A stretch of 64,000 bases of DNA from positions 2,976,001-3,040,000 of the forward strand of contig NZ_CP046582.1 of assembly GCF_018141005.1 (NCBI RefSeq), read 5' to 3'. The stretch is from Erwinia sp. E602 (GTDB taxonomy: Bacteria; Pseudomonadota; Gammaproteobacteria; Enterobacterales; Enterobacteriaceae). The notes under the pieces are model-generated. The model was not told the origin of the DNA and made no database searches. It saw only the letters and a program-made list of their open reading frames with translations. Positions within the stretch are counted from its first letter, which is position 1. Each line of letters opens with the position of its first letter. A program made the position numbers and the translations under genes. Shown here in pieces: positions 1 through 9,277 of this stretch.

Positions 1-99
1 GGGCGTGTCGGCGTACGCGGTGATGACGCCGTTCTCGCAGGCCAGCGATCCGGCCACCACTTCCTTTTCCAGAATCAGTTTAACGTTATTGATAATCAC
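1..99 (-). CDS. phnM: PhnM, alpha-D-ribose 1-methylphosphonate 5-triphosphate diphosphatase (N-terminal fragment)
   Basis: Only the first 33 codons are present; the gene runs off the left edge. The reading [20 protein letters not shown] resembles the start of E. coli PhnM, an amidohydrolase-family enzyme that removes pyrophosphate from the C-P lyase intermediate. It begins with GTG, and this start overlaps the phnL stop (GTGA), as expected for translational coupling in a phn operon. The catalytic metal ligands lie outside the window, so the call rests on the N-terminus and operon position. Confidence 0.85.
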   Translation of the reverse strand, partial: MIINNVKLILEKEVVAGSLACENGVITAYADTP

Positions 100-800
100 A
101 GGGCGTGCTCCACGGCAACAGGTTGCATCACATGCAGACGGTCCGCGACGCGTTCGCGCACCGCGTGGTCATGAAAAATACCGACGATGGCCGCGCCGCG
201 CTGGCGCGCCTGCTCAATCAGCGCCACCACCGCGGCGCTGTTGGTGGCGTCCAGCGAGGCGGTCGGCTCGTCGAGCAGCAGAATCGGCGACTCGGCGATA
301 AACCCGCGGGCGATATTGACCCGCTGCTGCTCACCGCCGGAGAAGGTGGACGGTGCCAGCGACCAGAGCCGCTCAGGCACGTTAAGGTGGCTAAGCAGCG
401 CTTTGGCACGCGCTTCACTCTCGGCGCGCGCCACGCCGCGCTCCAGCAGCGGCTGCATCACCACCTCCAGCGTGGTGATACGCGGGATCACCCGCAGAAA
501 CTGGCTGACCCAGCCCAGCGTGTCACGGCGGATGCTGAGGATGTGTCGCGCCGGGGCGCTGACCAGATCGACCCATTCGCCATGATGATCCAGCCAGATC
601 TGGCCGCTGTCCGGCAGATAGTTAGCGTACAGCGAGCGCAGCAGCGTGGACTTGCCGCTGCCGGAGTGGCCGTGCAGCACCACGCACTCCCCCGCCGCCA
701 CCTGCAGCGAGGCGTTCTCCAGCACCGGCAGGCGTGCGCCCTGCTGGTTGTGCATCACAAACGTTTTCGACAGATTTTCAACGCGTAGTTTTAAGCTCAT
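96..800 (-). CDS. phnL: PhnL, ABC-type ATP-binding subunit of the C-P lyase system
   Basis: This 234-residue ABC ATPase has Walker A GHSGSGKS at 44-51, the signature FSGGEQQR near 153-160 and Walker B ILLLDEP near 173-179. It closely follows remembered E. coli PhnL, including NVPERLW and the FHD switch segment. PhnL works with PhnG, PhnH and PhnI to form ribose 1-methylphosphonate triphosphate from ATP and a phosphonate, not as a transporter subunit. I chose the ATG at 800; an in-frame GTG at 812 would add four residues. The stop overlaps the phnM start. Confidence 0.95.
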   Translation of the reverse strand: MSLKLRVENLSKTFVMHNQQGARLPVLENASLQVAAGECVVLHGHSGSGKSTLLRSLYANYLPDSGQIWLDHHGEWVDLVSAPARHILSIRRDTLGWVSQFLRVIPRITTLEVVMQPLLERGVARAESEARAKALLSHLNVPERLWSLAPSTFSGGEQQRVNIARGFIAESPILLLDEPTASLDATNSAAVVALIEQARQRGAAIVGIFHDHAVRERVADRLHVMQPVAVEHAL

Positions 801-918
801 GAGGGTTATCACCGTCAGATAATAGTAGTCAACGTTTCACTGCCCCATTCAGCGCCTGGCGGGCGGTAACCCGCCTGGTGCCACCGCCCGCACCGGGGAC
901 TGATGACCGCATAACGCG

Positions 919-1680
919 TCAGCTCAGCACCGATGAAACCAGCAGCTGGGTATAGGGATGGTGCGGGTCGTCCAGCACCCGGTCGGTCAGCCCGCTCTCC
1001 ACCACCGCGCCCTGCTTCATCACCAGCAGCCGGTGGGCCAGCAGCCGCGCCACGCCAAGATCGTGGGTGACGATCACCACCGCCAGGTTGAGATCGCGCA
1101 CCAGCGTGCGCAGCAGATCCAGCAGGCGCGCCTGCACCGAAACGTCCAGACCGCCGGTGGGTTCATCCATAAACACCAGCTTCGGCCGGGTGACCAGGTT
1201 ACGGGCAATCTGCAGGCGCTGCTGCATGCCGCCGGAGAAGGTGCCCGGCAGGTCGTCAATGCGCGCCAGCGGGATCTCCACGTCCTGCAGCCACTGGCCG
1301 GCGGTGGCGCGGATCTGGCCGTAGTGGCGTTCCCCCACCGCCATCAGCCGTTCGCCGATATTGCCGCCGGCGGAGACCTGCGCCCGCAGCCCGTCCATTG
1401 GATACTGGTGTACCACGCCCCACTCGGTGCGCAGCAGGCGGCGACGATCGCTTTCGCTGCGGGCGTAGAGGTCTTCGCCCTGATAGATAATCGAGCCCTG
1501 CTGCGGCGTCAGCCGGGCGGAGATCGCCTTCAGCAGCGTGGTTTTGCCGGAGCCGGACTCGCCGACGATGCCCAGCACCTCACCCGGATACAGTTCAAAT
1601 GAGACGTCGCTGAAGCCTTTGCCCGGCGCGTAGAGGTGGGTCAGCTGGTTAACCGCCAGCAGCGGTGACTCTGCGATCAT
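919..1680 (-). CDS. phnK: PhnK, ABC-type ATPase of the C-P lyase complex
   Basis: A 253-residue ABC protein with Walker A GESGSGKT at 40-47, signature FSGGMQQR at 148-155, Walker B LVFMDEP at 168-174 and a C-terminal HPYTQLL segment typical of the oligopeptide/nickel-type ATPases. In the known complex PhnK docks on the PhnGHIJ core next to PhnJ. Its ATG overlaps the phnJ stop (ATGA). A gap of about 118 bases separates it from phnL; I see no gene in that gap. Confidence 0.95.
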   Translation of the reverse strand: MIAESPLLAVNQLTHLYAPGKGFSDVSFELYPGEVLGIVGESGSGKTTLLKAISARLTPQQGSIIYQGEDLYARSESDRRRLLRTEWGVVHQYPMDGLRAQVSAGGNIGERLMAVGERHYGQIRATAGQWLQDVEIPLARIDDLPGTFSGGMQQRLQIARNLVTRPKLVFMDEPTGGLDVSVQARLLDLLRTLVRDLNLAVVIVTHDLGVARLLAHRLLVMKQGAVVESGLTDRVLDDPHHPYTQLLVSSVLS

Positions 1681-2567
1681 GTGGACGGCTCCTGTGGATC
1701 TTGCTGCTCTTCCGGGGACGGGCGCTGGCCCTGCAGCTGCTGCTGTTCGCCGCAGTAGTCGGTGTCGGAGCAGACAAACAGGCGGTTACCTGCGTCGTCC
1801 AGCACCACTTCATCCAGATAGCTGTCGCGTGAGCCGCACAGCGCACAGGGCTGCTCCCAGCGCTGCACGCTGAACGGATGGTCGTCAAAGTCGAGGCTCT
1901 CGACGCGGGTGTAAGGCGGTAGCGCGTAGATGCGCTTTTCACGCCCGGCGCCAAACAGCTGCAGAGCCGGCATCATATTCATCTTCGGGTTATCAAATTT
2001 CGGGATCGGCGACGGGTCCATCACGTAGCGATCGTTAACCTTCACCGGGTAGGCGTAGGTGGTGGCGATATGGCCGTAGCGGGCGATATCCTCATACAGT
2101 TTGACCTGCATGATGCCGTACTCTTCCAGCGCGTGCATGGTGCGGGTTTCGGTTTCACGTGGCTCAATAAAGCGCAGCGGCTCCGGGATCGGCACCTGAT
2201 AAATCAGGATCTGATCCTCCGCCAGCGGCGTTTCCGGAATGCGGTGACGGGTCTGGATCAGCGTGGCGTCGACGGTGCGTTCGGTGGTGGCCGCACCGCT
2301 GACCCGCTGGAAGAAGCGGCGGATCGACACCGCGTTGGTGGTGTCGTCCGCGCCCTGGTCAATCACCTTCAGCACGTCGTGCTCGCCGATCACGCTGGCG
2401 GTCAGCTGGATGCCGCCGGTGCCCCAGCCGTACGGCATCGGCATTTCGCGGCCGCCGAACGGCACCTGGTAGCCGGGAATGGCCACCGCCTTGAGGATCG
2501 CCCGCCGGAGGGTGCGTTTGCTCTGTTCGTCGAGGTAGCCGGGGTTATAGCCGTTCAGTTCACTCAC
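1677..2567 (-). CDS. phnJ: PhnJ, radical-SAM carbon-phosphorus lyase
   Basis: The 296-residue catalytic subunit that cleaves the C-P bond of ribose 1-methylphosphonate 5-phosphate, releasing methane from methylphosphonate. Cysteines fall at 241, 244, 266 and 272, the same numbering as the E. coli Fe-S ligands and catalytic cysteine, and the glycine thought to carry the radical is at 32. All key residues are present, so it should be active. The C-terminus ends in a Gln/Pro/Glu-rich tail. It overlaps phnI and phnK by a few bases, which suggests tight coupling. Confidence 0.97.
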   Translation of the reverse strand: MSELNGYNPGYLDEQSKRTLRRAILKAVAIPGYQVPFGGREMPMPYGWGTGGIQLTASVIGEHDVLKVIDQGADDTTNAVSIRRFFQRVSGAATTERTVDATLIQTRHRIPETPLAEDQILIYQVPIPEPLRFIEPRETETRTMHALEEYGIMQVKLYEDIARYGHIATTYAYPVKVNDRYVMDPSPIPKFDNPKMNMMPALQLFGAGREKRIYALPPYTRVESLDFDDHPFSVQRWEQPCALCGSRDSYLDEVVLDDAGNRLFVCSDTDYCGEQQQLQGQRPSPEEQQDPQEPST

Positions 2568-3642
2568 GGTGCTGCTCCTCGTATTCGGCGCGCAGGCGCT
2601 TCAGCAGCACCAGCTCGGCCTGGAAATCAACGTAGTGGGGTAGCTTCAGGTGCGACACAAAGCCGGAGGCTTCGACGTTATCCGCGTGGGCGAGCACAAA
2701 CTCCTCATCCTGCGCCGGGCTGGTAACCCGCTCACCGTGCTCAGCGGTTTGCAGCGCGCGATCCACCAGCGCCATCGCCATCGCCTTGCGCTCGGCGCGG
2801 CCGAACACCAGCCCGTAGCCGCGGGTGAAGTGCGGCGCACGCTCTTCCGGGGCGGTGAAACCGTTGACCATTTCGCATTCGGTCAGCAGCAGTTCACCGA
2901 TCTCCAGCGGGAAGCCCAGCTCCTCCGGTACGATCTCCACCGTGACGTAGCCGGTGCGGATCTCGCCGGCAAACGGATGGGTGCGGCCGTAGCCGCGCTG
3001 GCCGGAGTAGCCCAGCGCCAGCAGAAAGCCTTCGTCGCCGCGCACCAGCTGCTGCAGGCGTGCCGCGCGCGGCTGCGGGTAGGACGGCGGCTCGCGGGTG
3101 ATATCCGGCGGCTCGCTGCCGTCATCCTCTTCGCGCAGCGCCAGCCCTTCGCGGGTCATCAGGTCGAACATATGCGGGCAGCACGGCTCCAGCGGCTGGT
3201 CGGCACGCGGCGCGGCGGGCGCTTTACCCTCCGCCAGCAGGGTGAAATCCAACAGCCGGTGGGTGTAGTCGTAGGTCGGGCCGAGCAGCTGCCCGCCGGG
3301 CAGATCCTTGTACACCGCCGAGATACGGCGCTCGACGCGCATTTTAGCCGTGTCCAGCGGTACGCTGTCCGCCAGCCGCGGCAGCGTGGTGCGGTAGGCG
3401 CGCAGCAGGAAGATCGCTTCCACCAGGTCGCCGCTGGCCTGTTTGATCGCCAGCGCCGCCAGCTCGCGGTCGTGAATGCCGCCTTCGGTCATCACCCGAT
3501 CCACCGCCAGCCCCAGCTGCTGCTCAATCTGTTCACACTGCAACTCCGGCTGCTGCGGATCGCCGCGGCGCAGGCTCTCCTGCAGCTGATGAGCGGCGGC
3601 GATCGCCTTCTCGCCCCCTTTTACCGCGACGTACATCAGCAC
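2560..3642 (-). CDS. phnI: PhnI, nucleosidase/ribosyltransferase subunit of C-P lyase
   Basis: A 360-residue protein of the PhnI family and of usual length. With PhnG, PhnH and PhnL it displaces adenine from ATP and attaches the phosphonate to ribose. Conserved blocks include the N-terminal YVAVKGGEKAI, the central GYSGQRGYGRTHPFAGEIR and the C-terminal LPHYVDFQAEL. It overlaps phnH at its start and phnJ at its end by about 7-8 bases. Confidence 0.96.
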   Translation of the reverse strand: MLMYVAVKGGEKAIAAAHQLQESLRRGDPQQPELQCEQIEQQLGLAVDRVMTEGGIHDRELAALAIKQASGDLVEAIFLLRAYRTTLPRLADSVPLDTAKMRVERRISAVYKDLPGGQLLGPTYDYTHRLLDFTLLAEGKAPAAPRADQPLEPCCPHMFDLMTREGLALREEDDGSEPPDITREPPSYPQPRAARLQQLVRGDEGFLLALGYSGQRGYGRTHPFAGEIRTGYVTVEIVPEELGFPLEIGELLLTECEMVNGFTAPEERAPHFTRGYGLVFGRAERKAMAMALVDRALQTAEHGERVTSPAQDEEFVLAHADNVEASGFVSHLKLPHYVDFQAELVLLKRLRAEYEEQHRE

Positions 3643-4211
3643 ACCTCCACGTCGGTGGTGCGCGGCAGCGCCATCATATTTTCTCCGCAGGTAAAGATCA
3701 GGTCGATCCCCTGCGGGAAGCGATGCGACCGGTCGCGCAGATAGCGCAGCACGTTCTCCGGCAGCTTCGGCGCAATGGCGCGGGTTTCCATCAGCCCCGG
3801 ACCGCGCAGGCGCAGGGTCAGGCCACCGCTCAGCGACGGGACTTCAATAATCAGCGTGCTGCTCTTCTCCGGCGAGAGGTTGTCCCCGGCGGAAAAACCG
3901 GCGATATCGGCCTCAGATTCCGCGTGCAGCAGCGCAAACGGTGCCCGGGTGCTGTCCGTCACCGGCGCGCCGGTGTGGAAGCGCAGATTGTTGCGCAGGG
4001 CGTCGTTATCCAGCCGGGCGTCGATCCACAGCGGCGTTTCACCGTCGACGAGGGTCATCATCACCGCCGTGGCGGCGGTGGAGGTCTGCCCCCACGCCGG
4101 CAGTACCGGCAGCGAGACCATCACCCCCGGCTCGCTCATGGCTTTGAGAATACGACGGAAGGCGCGTTGCGCGTCGGCAACCGGATGGCTGAAGCTGGCA
4201 AGTAAGGTCAT
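3636..4211 (-). CDS. phnH: PhnH, C-P lyase core complex subunit
   Basis: A 191-residue protein matching the PhnH family from the N-terminal FRRILKAMSEPGV to the C-terminal FPQGIDLIFTCG segment. PhnH is a structural partner in the PhnGHIJ core and is needed for phosphonate use. The ATG at 4211 directly abuts the phnG stop. No truncation is visible. Confidence 0.95.
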   Translation of the reverse strand: MTLLASFSHPVADAQRAFRRILKAMSEPGVMVSLPVLPAWGQTSTAATAVMMTLVDGETPLWIDARLDNDALRNNLRFHTGAPVTDSTRAPFALLHAESEADIAGFSAGDNLSPEKSSTLIIEVPSLSGGLTLRLRGPGLMETRAIAPKLPENVLRYLRDRSHRFPQGIDLIFTCGENMMALPRTTDVEVC

Positions 4212-4652
4212 TTAGTTATCTCCCCGGACCAGGGTAAAGAAGTCGACGCGGCTGCTGGCCACCTCGCGCGAGCGCAGCGTCAGCTGCTCCTGACGCAGGG
4301 CCGCCAGCGGCGCAATAATCTGCTGCTGCAGGGCAGCAGACTGTTCCCCCTGCAGCAGCGCATCCAGCAGCGCGCAGCGTTCGGCGTGCTGATGGTCACG
4401 GCCCAGCACGTAGCTGTAGCCGCATAAGCCGTTGTTCAGCCTGACCACCGCCCGGGTGACGGTAGTGTCACCGAGGATAAAGCGTTTACCGGTGCCGCCC
4501 ATCCGCGCCTGCAGGCGGGTCAGGCCGGTTTCAGGTGCGCGCAGCAGCTGATACGCCGGCTGAAGCTGAGCGGGCCAGTGGGCCAGCAGCTGCTGCGGCG
4601 TGCTGTGGGCCAGCACCGACAGCCAGTGCTGACGGGTCTTCTGTGCTTCCAT
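4212..4652 (-). CDS. phnG: PhnG, C-P lyase core complex subunit
   Basis: A 146-residue PhnG-family protein with blocks such as RFILGDTTVTRAVVRL and GYSYVLGRDHQHAERCALLD. It joins PhnH, PhnI and PhnJ in the core complex. It starts one base after the phnF stop, so phnF and the structural genes form one transcription unit. In E. coli the transporter genes phnCDE come before phnF; they are not upstream here. Confidence 0.95.
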   Translation of the reverse strand: MEAQKTRQHWLSVLAHSTPQQLLAHWPAQLQPAYQLLRAPETGLTRLQARMGGTGKRFILGDTTVTRAVVRLNNGLCGYSYVLGRDHQHAERCALLDALLQGEQSAALQQQIIAPLAALRQEQLTLRSREVASSRVDFFTLVRGDN

Positions 4653-5369
4653 TTAGTGCTCCAGCGTCAGTTCAATCATATCGGCGCGGGTCAGGCTGAC
4701 GGAGTATTCCGCCATTCTGCCGCCGTCGGTTTCGGTGTTCAGGGTGCGCACGCAGAGCAGCGGCGCGTGCAGCGCCACCTCCAGCAGCCGGCTCTCCTTC
4801 GCCTGCGCGCGGCGCGCGGTGATCCGCGTCTGCCTGCGGCTGAGGCCGGAGGTCAGATGCTGCTGCATAAAGTCATGCAGCGATCCGCTGGTGAACGTTT
4901 GCAACTGCGGCCACCAGCTCAGCTCCGGCAGCCAGTGATTGATCACGCACACCGGCACGCCGTTGACCCGGCGCAGGGTGCGCAGATGGATCACCGTGTC
5001 ACCTTCCTGACAGCCCAGCGCCGTCGCCACGTCGCTGTTGCACGGGCGCAGCACCGCCAGCAGGCGTTCGCTGGTCGGATGGCTGCCCTGCTCAAGCAGG
5101 TTCTGACTGAAACGTGCCTGAGCATGCAGCGGGTAGTTGTACGGGCGCATCAGCACCAGAATCCCCACTCCCTGGCGGCGCTGCACCAGCCCCTTCTCTA
5201 CCAGCTGGTCCACCGCCCGACGCAGCGTATGGCGGTTAACCGCATACTGCGCCGCCAGCTGTTTCTCCGGCGGCAGATAGTCGCCACAGCGGTAGCGATG
5301 CAGCTCCTGCTCCAGCTGGCTGGCAATCGCCTGGTATAAAGTGGTCGGATGTCTGGACATGTTCAGCAT
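4653..5369 (-). CDS. phnF: PhnF, GntR/HutC-family phosphonate regulator
   Basis: A 238-residue regulator with an N-terminal winged-helix domain (about 10-75, including NRHTLRRAVDQLVEKGLVQR) and a C-terminal UTRA ligand-binding domain. PhnF homologues sit in phn operons and are thought to repress them. I chose the ATG at 5369 because GGAG lies eight to nine bases upstream of it, separated by a T-run; the ATG at 5360 is the alternative. It is the first gene of the operon here, which suggests autoregulation. Confidence 0.9.
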   Translation of the reverse strand: MLNMSRHPTTLYQAIASQLEQELHRYRCGDYLPPEKQLAAQYAVNRHTLRRAVDQLVEKGLVQRRQGVGILVLMRPYNYPLHAQARFSQNLLEQGSHPTSERLLAVLRPCNSDVATALGCQEGDTVIHLRTLRRVNGVPVCVINHWLPELSWWPQLQTFTSGSLHDFMQQHLTSGLSRRQTRITARRAQAKESRLLEVALHAPLLCVRTLNTETDGGRMAEYSVSLTRADMIELTLEH

Positions 5370-5456
5370 AAAAAAAATCTCCACAACGTCATTTCCGTTG
5401 CAGCACAGAGAAAACGATTCCGTAGCTGCGGATGCGCCCTACTTTGCCCGCGCTGT

Positions 5457-5485
5457 GTGACAGGCCGGTTAACGGCAGATGACGT
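5457..5485 (-). promoter_or_regulatory. Candidate PhoB box upstream of phnF
   Basis: On the minus strand three 7-base units, ACGTCAT, CGTTAAC and CTGTCAC, are spaced exactly 11 bases apart (5479-5485, 5468-5474, 5457-5463). The last matches the PhoB half-site CTGTCAY perfectly; the other two match partly. The phasing and position, about 90-115 bases before phnF, fit phosphate-starvation control. The central unit is weak and no clear -10 was identified. Confidence 0.4.
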
Positions 5486-5545
5486 TTGTGAAACGGGAAC
5501 GGCTGGGAGACGCCACCCGGTGGACGGGCGGCGTGGAGGAGGGAA

Positions 5546-5866
5546 TTACTTTGTCGCGCTCAGGCGATCGGCTTCACTGACTACGGCTTTACCGCTGCTG
5601 CGCTGGAACAGGCACAGCTCACGCCCGCGCTGGTTGTTCATGTGTTTCTGCGGGTAGCGCCCTTCCAGCAACAGCGCGCTGTAACCCACGCTGTCGTCAT
5701 ACTCAATGGCCTTACCCACCACTTTTACCTTACTGAGCTGGCTGGCTTTGATACAGGCTTGTTGCATATCCTGCCCGCTCTGCTTCCAGGCAGCCTCACT
5801 TGATGCCTGCACCAGCGGGCTGGCCAGCAGCATGACAGACAGCAACGACATAACGGTTTTGTTCAT
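5546..5866 (-). CDS. Small predicted periplasmic protein of unknown function
   Basis: This 106-residue protein begins with a signal peptide (charged MNK, hydrophobic core, likely cleavage after VQA at 21). The mature part has two cysteines, C38 and C85, that could form a disulfide, and no membrane segment. The ATG at 5866 follows AAGGATC at good spacing, so longer upstream starts are unlikely. I do not recognise the family. It lies between phnF and pepT, on the same strand but separated from both, so neighbours do not reveal a role. Confidence 0.6.
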   Translation of the reverse strand: MNKTVMSLLSVMLLASPLVQASSEAAWKQSGQDMQQACIKASQLSKVKVVGKAIEYDDSVGYSALLLEGRYPQKHMNNQRGRELCLFQRSSGKAVVSEADRLSATK

Positions 5867-6004
5867 TTTTGATCCTTTACCGACAGACGCGTCGGCACTG
5901 CTTATCACAGCGCCAGGCGCGATCGCTGAATGAGGAAATAACACAGCTAATGGTAACGCACGGCCGGATAATGCGCTACGCACCGCCGCCGGGCGCGGCT
6001 GACA

Positions 6005-6026
6005 CGCCAGAGTCGACGCTCTGGCG
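6005..6026 (-). terminator. Hairpin after pepT, possible terminator
   Basis: A perfect 8-base stem CGCCAGAG/CTCTGGCG with a 6-base loop sits about 20 bases after the pepT stop. There is no U-tract on the minus strand, so it may only stall or stabilise the transcript end. Confidence 0.4.
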
Positions 6027-6046
6027 GGCGTTTAACGGTGAGGCGC

Positions 6047-7282
6047 TCAGCGCGGCCTGGCCTGCTCTGACGCCAGCGCGGCGATCCGGGTAATCACCTG
6101 CACCGCCTTCTCCATATAGTCCAGCGAGGCGAACTCGTGCTTGCCGTGGTAGTTGTAGCCGCCGGTAAAGATGTTCGGGCACGGCAGCCCCATAAAGGAG
6201 AGCTGTGCGCCGTCGGTGCCGCCGCGAATCGGCTTCACATCAGGCGTGATACCGCAGTCGCGGATCGCCTGCAGCGCCAGTTCGATGCTCTGCGGGCAGG
6301 CCTCCACCTTCTCGCGCATATTGAAGTAGGTATCTTCGATTTGCAGGCGGATGCTGGCCGATTCCGGCAGCGTCTGGTTCAGCCGGTCGGCGATCTGCTG
6401 CAGGGTGTGCTTGCGGGCGGCGAAGCTTTCGCGGTCAAAGTCGCGCACGATATAGTGCAGTTCGGCGTGTTCCACCGTGCCCTTGCTGCCGTGCAGATGG
6501 TAAAAGCCCTCGTAGCCTGCGGTTTTCTCCGGCACCTCTTCCGCCGGCACCGCCTGATGAAAGCGCATCGCCAGATCCAGCGCGTTGACCATCACCCCTT
6601 TGGCGCTGCCCGGATGGACGTTATTACCGGTGATGCTTACCGTCACCGAGGCGGCGTTAAAGTTCTCATACTCAAATTCGCCAATGCCGCTGCCGTCCAC
6701 GGTGTAGGCCCAGTCGGCGGCAAAGGCGGCGACGTCAAAGTGGCGCACTCCTTTGCCAATCTCTTCATCCGGCGTGAAAGCAACGCGGATCGGGCCGTGC
6801 GGCTTGCCTTCCGCGACCAGCCGCGCCAGCGCGGTCATAATCTCCGCCACCCCGGCTTTGTCGTCCGCACCCAGCAGGGTTTTGCCGTCGGTAGCGATCA
6901 GCGTATGCCCGTGCAGCTGGTGCAGCACCGGGAAGGTCACCGGCGAAAGGATCTCTTCGCCGTGCCCCAGCGCAATATCGCCGCCGCGATAGTTCTCAAT
7001 AATCTGCGGATTGACGTTTTTGCCGGTCATATCCGGCGCGGTATCCACATGTGAGATAAAGCCGATGGTCGGCACCGGCCAGGCGACATTAGACGGCAGC
7101 GTAGCCATCACGATCCCGTGTTCGCTGCAGGTAATATCGCTCAGCCCCAGCGCCTTCAGTTCATCCTGCAGCTGGCGCAGCAGCGTCCACTGCCCTTCGC
7201 TGCTCGGCGTCTGCCGCGCGCCGGGTCTGGACTGGGTGTCGATAGCGACATAGCTTAAGAAGCGTTCTAGCAGATTGTTCAT
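6047..7282 (-). CDS. pepT: Peptidase T (tripeptide aminopeptidase)
   Basis: A 411-residue M20B metallopeptidase that removes N-terminal residues from tripeptides in the cytoplasm. The zinc-site residues of the family are visible: H78 and D80 in ISHVD, D140 in GADDKAG, E173/E174 in TPDEE, D196 in TVDGSG and the late His in YNYHGKHEF. The ATG at 7282 has AGAGGG upstream and matches the E. coli N-terminus; the longer reading is unlikely. In E. coli pepT neighbours potABCD; here an accessory patch lies upstream. Confidence 0.96.
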   Translation of the reverse strand: MNNLLERFLSYVAIDTQSRPGARQTPSSEGQWTLLRQLQDELKALGLSDITCSEHGIVMATLPSNVAWPVPTIGFISHVDTAPDMTGKNVNPQIIENYRGGDIALGHGEEILSPVTFPVLHQLHGHTLIATDGKTLLGADDKAGVAEIMTALARLVAEGKPHGPIRVAFTPDEEIGKGVRHFDVAAFAADWAYTVDGSGIGEFEYENFNAASVTVSITGNNVHPGSAKGVMVNALDLAMRFHQAVPAEEVPEKTAGYEGFYHLHGSKGTVEHAELHYIVRDFDRESFAARKHTLQQIADRLNQTLPESASIRLQIEDTYFNMREKVEACPQSIELALQAIRDCGITPDVKPIRGGTDGAQLSFMGLPCPNIFTGGYNYHGKHEFASLDYMEKAVQVITRIAALASEQARPR

Positions 7283-7421
7283 CAGTGATCCCTCTGGAGT
7301 GCCTGGTATGATTATGGTGCCGGTGGCTAAGGAGAATCTTGTCACAGGTCAGGGAAAGGGGTAAAGAAAGACGATAAAAATAGTGCTAAAGGGTCGGTCG
7401 CAATGCCGTTAACTTTCAGAT

Positions 7422-8861
7422 TTAATTTCTCCTCAAGCAGCATAGTATTATACTCATAACTATACATATGATCATTACGACCTCCAGTGAATACAGCGTG
7501 GTACGAAAAGCGTAGCTAAAGTCGCCAGGAAGTTTTGTCGTTCTGAGATTTGAGAAGAAAACTTGACCTAATAAAGCAACGCCTAGCGCAGACCCAACCT
7601 GCAAAGTGCATATAATCAAACCAGACACCAGCCCTGCCTGATCTTTTTTAGCTTCTGCGATAATCACCTTATTGACTACTGACAAGGTTATACCATGCCC
7701 TATTCCTGCTAAAAAAATCGCCATGGACTGTATAACAAATGATGGTGGTGAAGAGAATGTGGTGAAAGACAACCATCCAAAACCTGCAAGCATTATGACA
7801 TATCCAAAAATCAGGATGCCATTCTTCAACGAATTGTATAACCAGGGGGTGAGTAACGGACCGATGATAAAACCCAAAGCAAAAGGTAAAAACAACAAGC
7901 CACTATAAGTTGATGATAATTGATATCCAGACTGCAGATAAATTCCAAACGTAAAAATAAATGCTGAATCACTATAAAACAAAAATGCCAACAGCAAGCC
8001 TATTGCGATAACAGGATTATGAAAAACCTTCAAATCAATAAGAGCATCACCTCTATTACGGGAGAAAGAACCTTCATACTTTATTAATAAAAATAATGTA
8101 GGAATACTCATCATCAAAAGAGTTAAAGACCACAAAGACCTAAAAATATTTCCTTGAGATATCGGAATTAACACTTCAAGGAATAGCATAACCAGCAAAA
8201 TCAAACCAACAAAGTCGATTTTATCATTTCTTTCGGCAACTGAAATACTTTCATTAACAAATAAGGATGCCATAACTAATACTACTATACCGACTGGTAT
8301 GTTAAGCATAAAAATCAGGCGCCAGCCTAATCCGAAAATGTCATTATCTACAACTACACCACCAAGGATCTGCCCTGTGATGGCAGCAATGCCAAAAATG
8401 AATCCATAAAAGGCGGTTAATACTGTCTGGTACCTCATATCAAAAGAGGCACGAATCGTAGCCAGAACTTGCGGTGCAAAAATTGATGCTGATATACCCT
8501 GTATTAATCTGCCAGCGATCAAAACTGAAGAACTGGTTGCCAGAGCACATAATAGGGACGCGAGTAAGAAGAGAAACACGCCAATCAGGAAAAGTCGTTT
8601 CCTGCCGAATCTATCTCCCATACGACCTGCTGTAATTAACCCAACCGCATAAGAACATGCATAAACTGAAATGATAAGTTGCAGTGATTCGTCACTTACA
8701 CTTAAATCACTGTGAATAGCAGGCAAGCTAAGATTAACGATGAAATAATCGAGCGGCGGTAGAAATGCGCCAATTAGGAGTGGTACCACGGCAAGAGTAC
8801 TTGACAGGCTCCATCTTACATTCCCCTCAGATGCAATCAACTCCCCCTGTTCGTGTTTCAT
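7422..8861 (-). CDS. MFS transporter, DHA2-type 14-TM drug:H+ antiporter
   Basis: A 479-residue membrane protein with about 14 hydrophobic segments. It carries the family motif LDYFIVNLSLPAI (37-49) at the end of TM1 and motif A, GRMGDRFGRKR (79-89), between TM2 and TM3. Such proteins usually export drugs, dyes or organic compounds using the proton gradient; the substrate here is unknown. The ATG at 8861 has AAGGGTGG close upstream; an earlier start at 8906 is possible. The DNA is much richer in A/T than its neighbours, with many rare-type codons, which points to acquisition by transfer. No dedicated regulator sits next to it. Confidence 0.85.
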   Translation of the reverse strand: MKHEQGELIASEGNVRWSLSSTLAVVPLLIGAFLPPLDYFIVNLSLPAIHSDLSVSDESLQLIISVYACSYAVGLITAGRMGDRFGRKRLFLIGVFLFLLASLLCALATSSSVLIAGRLIQGISASIFAPQVLATIRASFDMRYQTVLTAFYGFIFGIAAITGQILGGVVVDNDIFGLGWRLIFMLNIPVGIVVLVMASLFVNESISVAERNDKIDFVGLILLVMLFLEVLIPISQGNIFRSLWSLTLLMMSIPTLFLLIKYEGSFSRNRGDALIDLKVFHNPVIAIGLLLAFLFYSDSAFIFTFGIYLQSGYQLSSTYSGLLFLPFALGFIIGPLLTPWLYNSLKNGILIFGYVIMLAGFGWLSFTTFSSPPSFVIQSMAIFLAGIGHGITLSVVNKVIIAEAKKDQAGLVSGLIICTLQVGSALGVALLGQVFFSNLRTTKLPGDFSYAFRTTLYSLEVVMIICIVMSIILCCLRRN

Positions 8862-9277
8862 GATACCCACCCTTGATATAGCTTTTAATTTTCCCATAAG
8901 AATCAATTCTTACTCTGCACATAACCAGAATAGGGTTTACTTACATTGCCACCCCACTTAAATATATGTAAATATTAAAAAACCAATTACACCTGGCGAC
9001 ATTGATATGACTGAGAGAAATTATACCTGTTAGGCATTTCTTTTTTTGCCATTTGATGTGATAAAAGGCAGGAACTTCTATGATAAATAAATAATGCTTC
9101 TCGCGATAGCAGGATCAAATCTAATCTATTTTGACTACATCTATAAAGATAATTATCTATCCATCAGAATTCTGTTGCAGCTGATTGCATACCATTCTTC
9201 TGACAAACGGCATGTTCAGGCTGATTTTTTATCTGGGAGTATTTAATAAATTTATATGATTAACATTTTCAGACATC
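8862..9277. other. AT-rich intergenic stretch without a gene
   Basis: About 416 bases between the MFS gene and the sutR-like gene, as AT-rich as the MFS gene. I see no coding region or strong terminator. TTACAT at 8941-8946 and ATGTAA at 8966-8971 form a spaced inverted repeat that could serve a regulator of the MFS gene, but it is short and could be chance. The AT-rich composition ends at about 9250, inside the gap. Confidence 0.6.

Noticed and set aside
105..788. 227-codon plus-strand open frame
   Set aside because: Lies opposite phnL, has no family resemblance and reflects GC-rich codon bias on the other strand.
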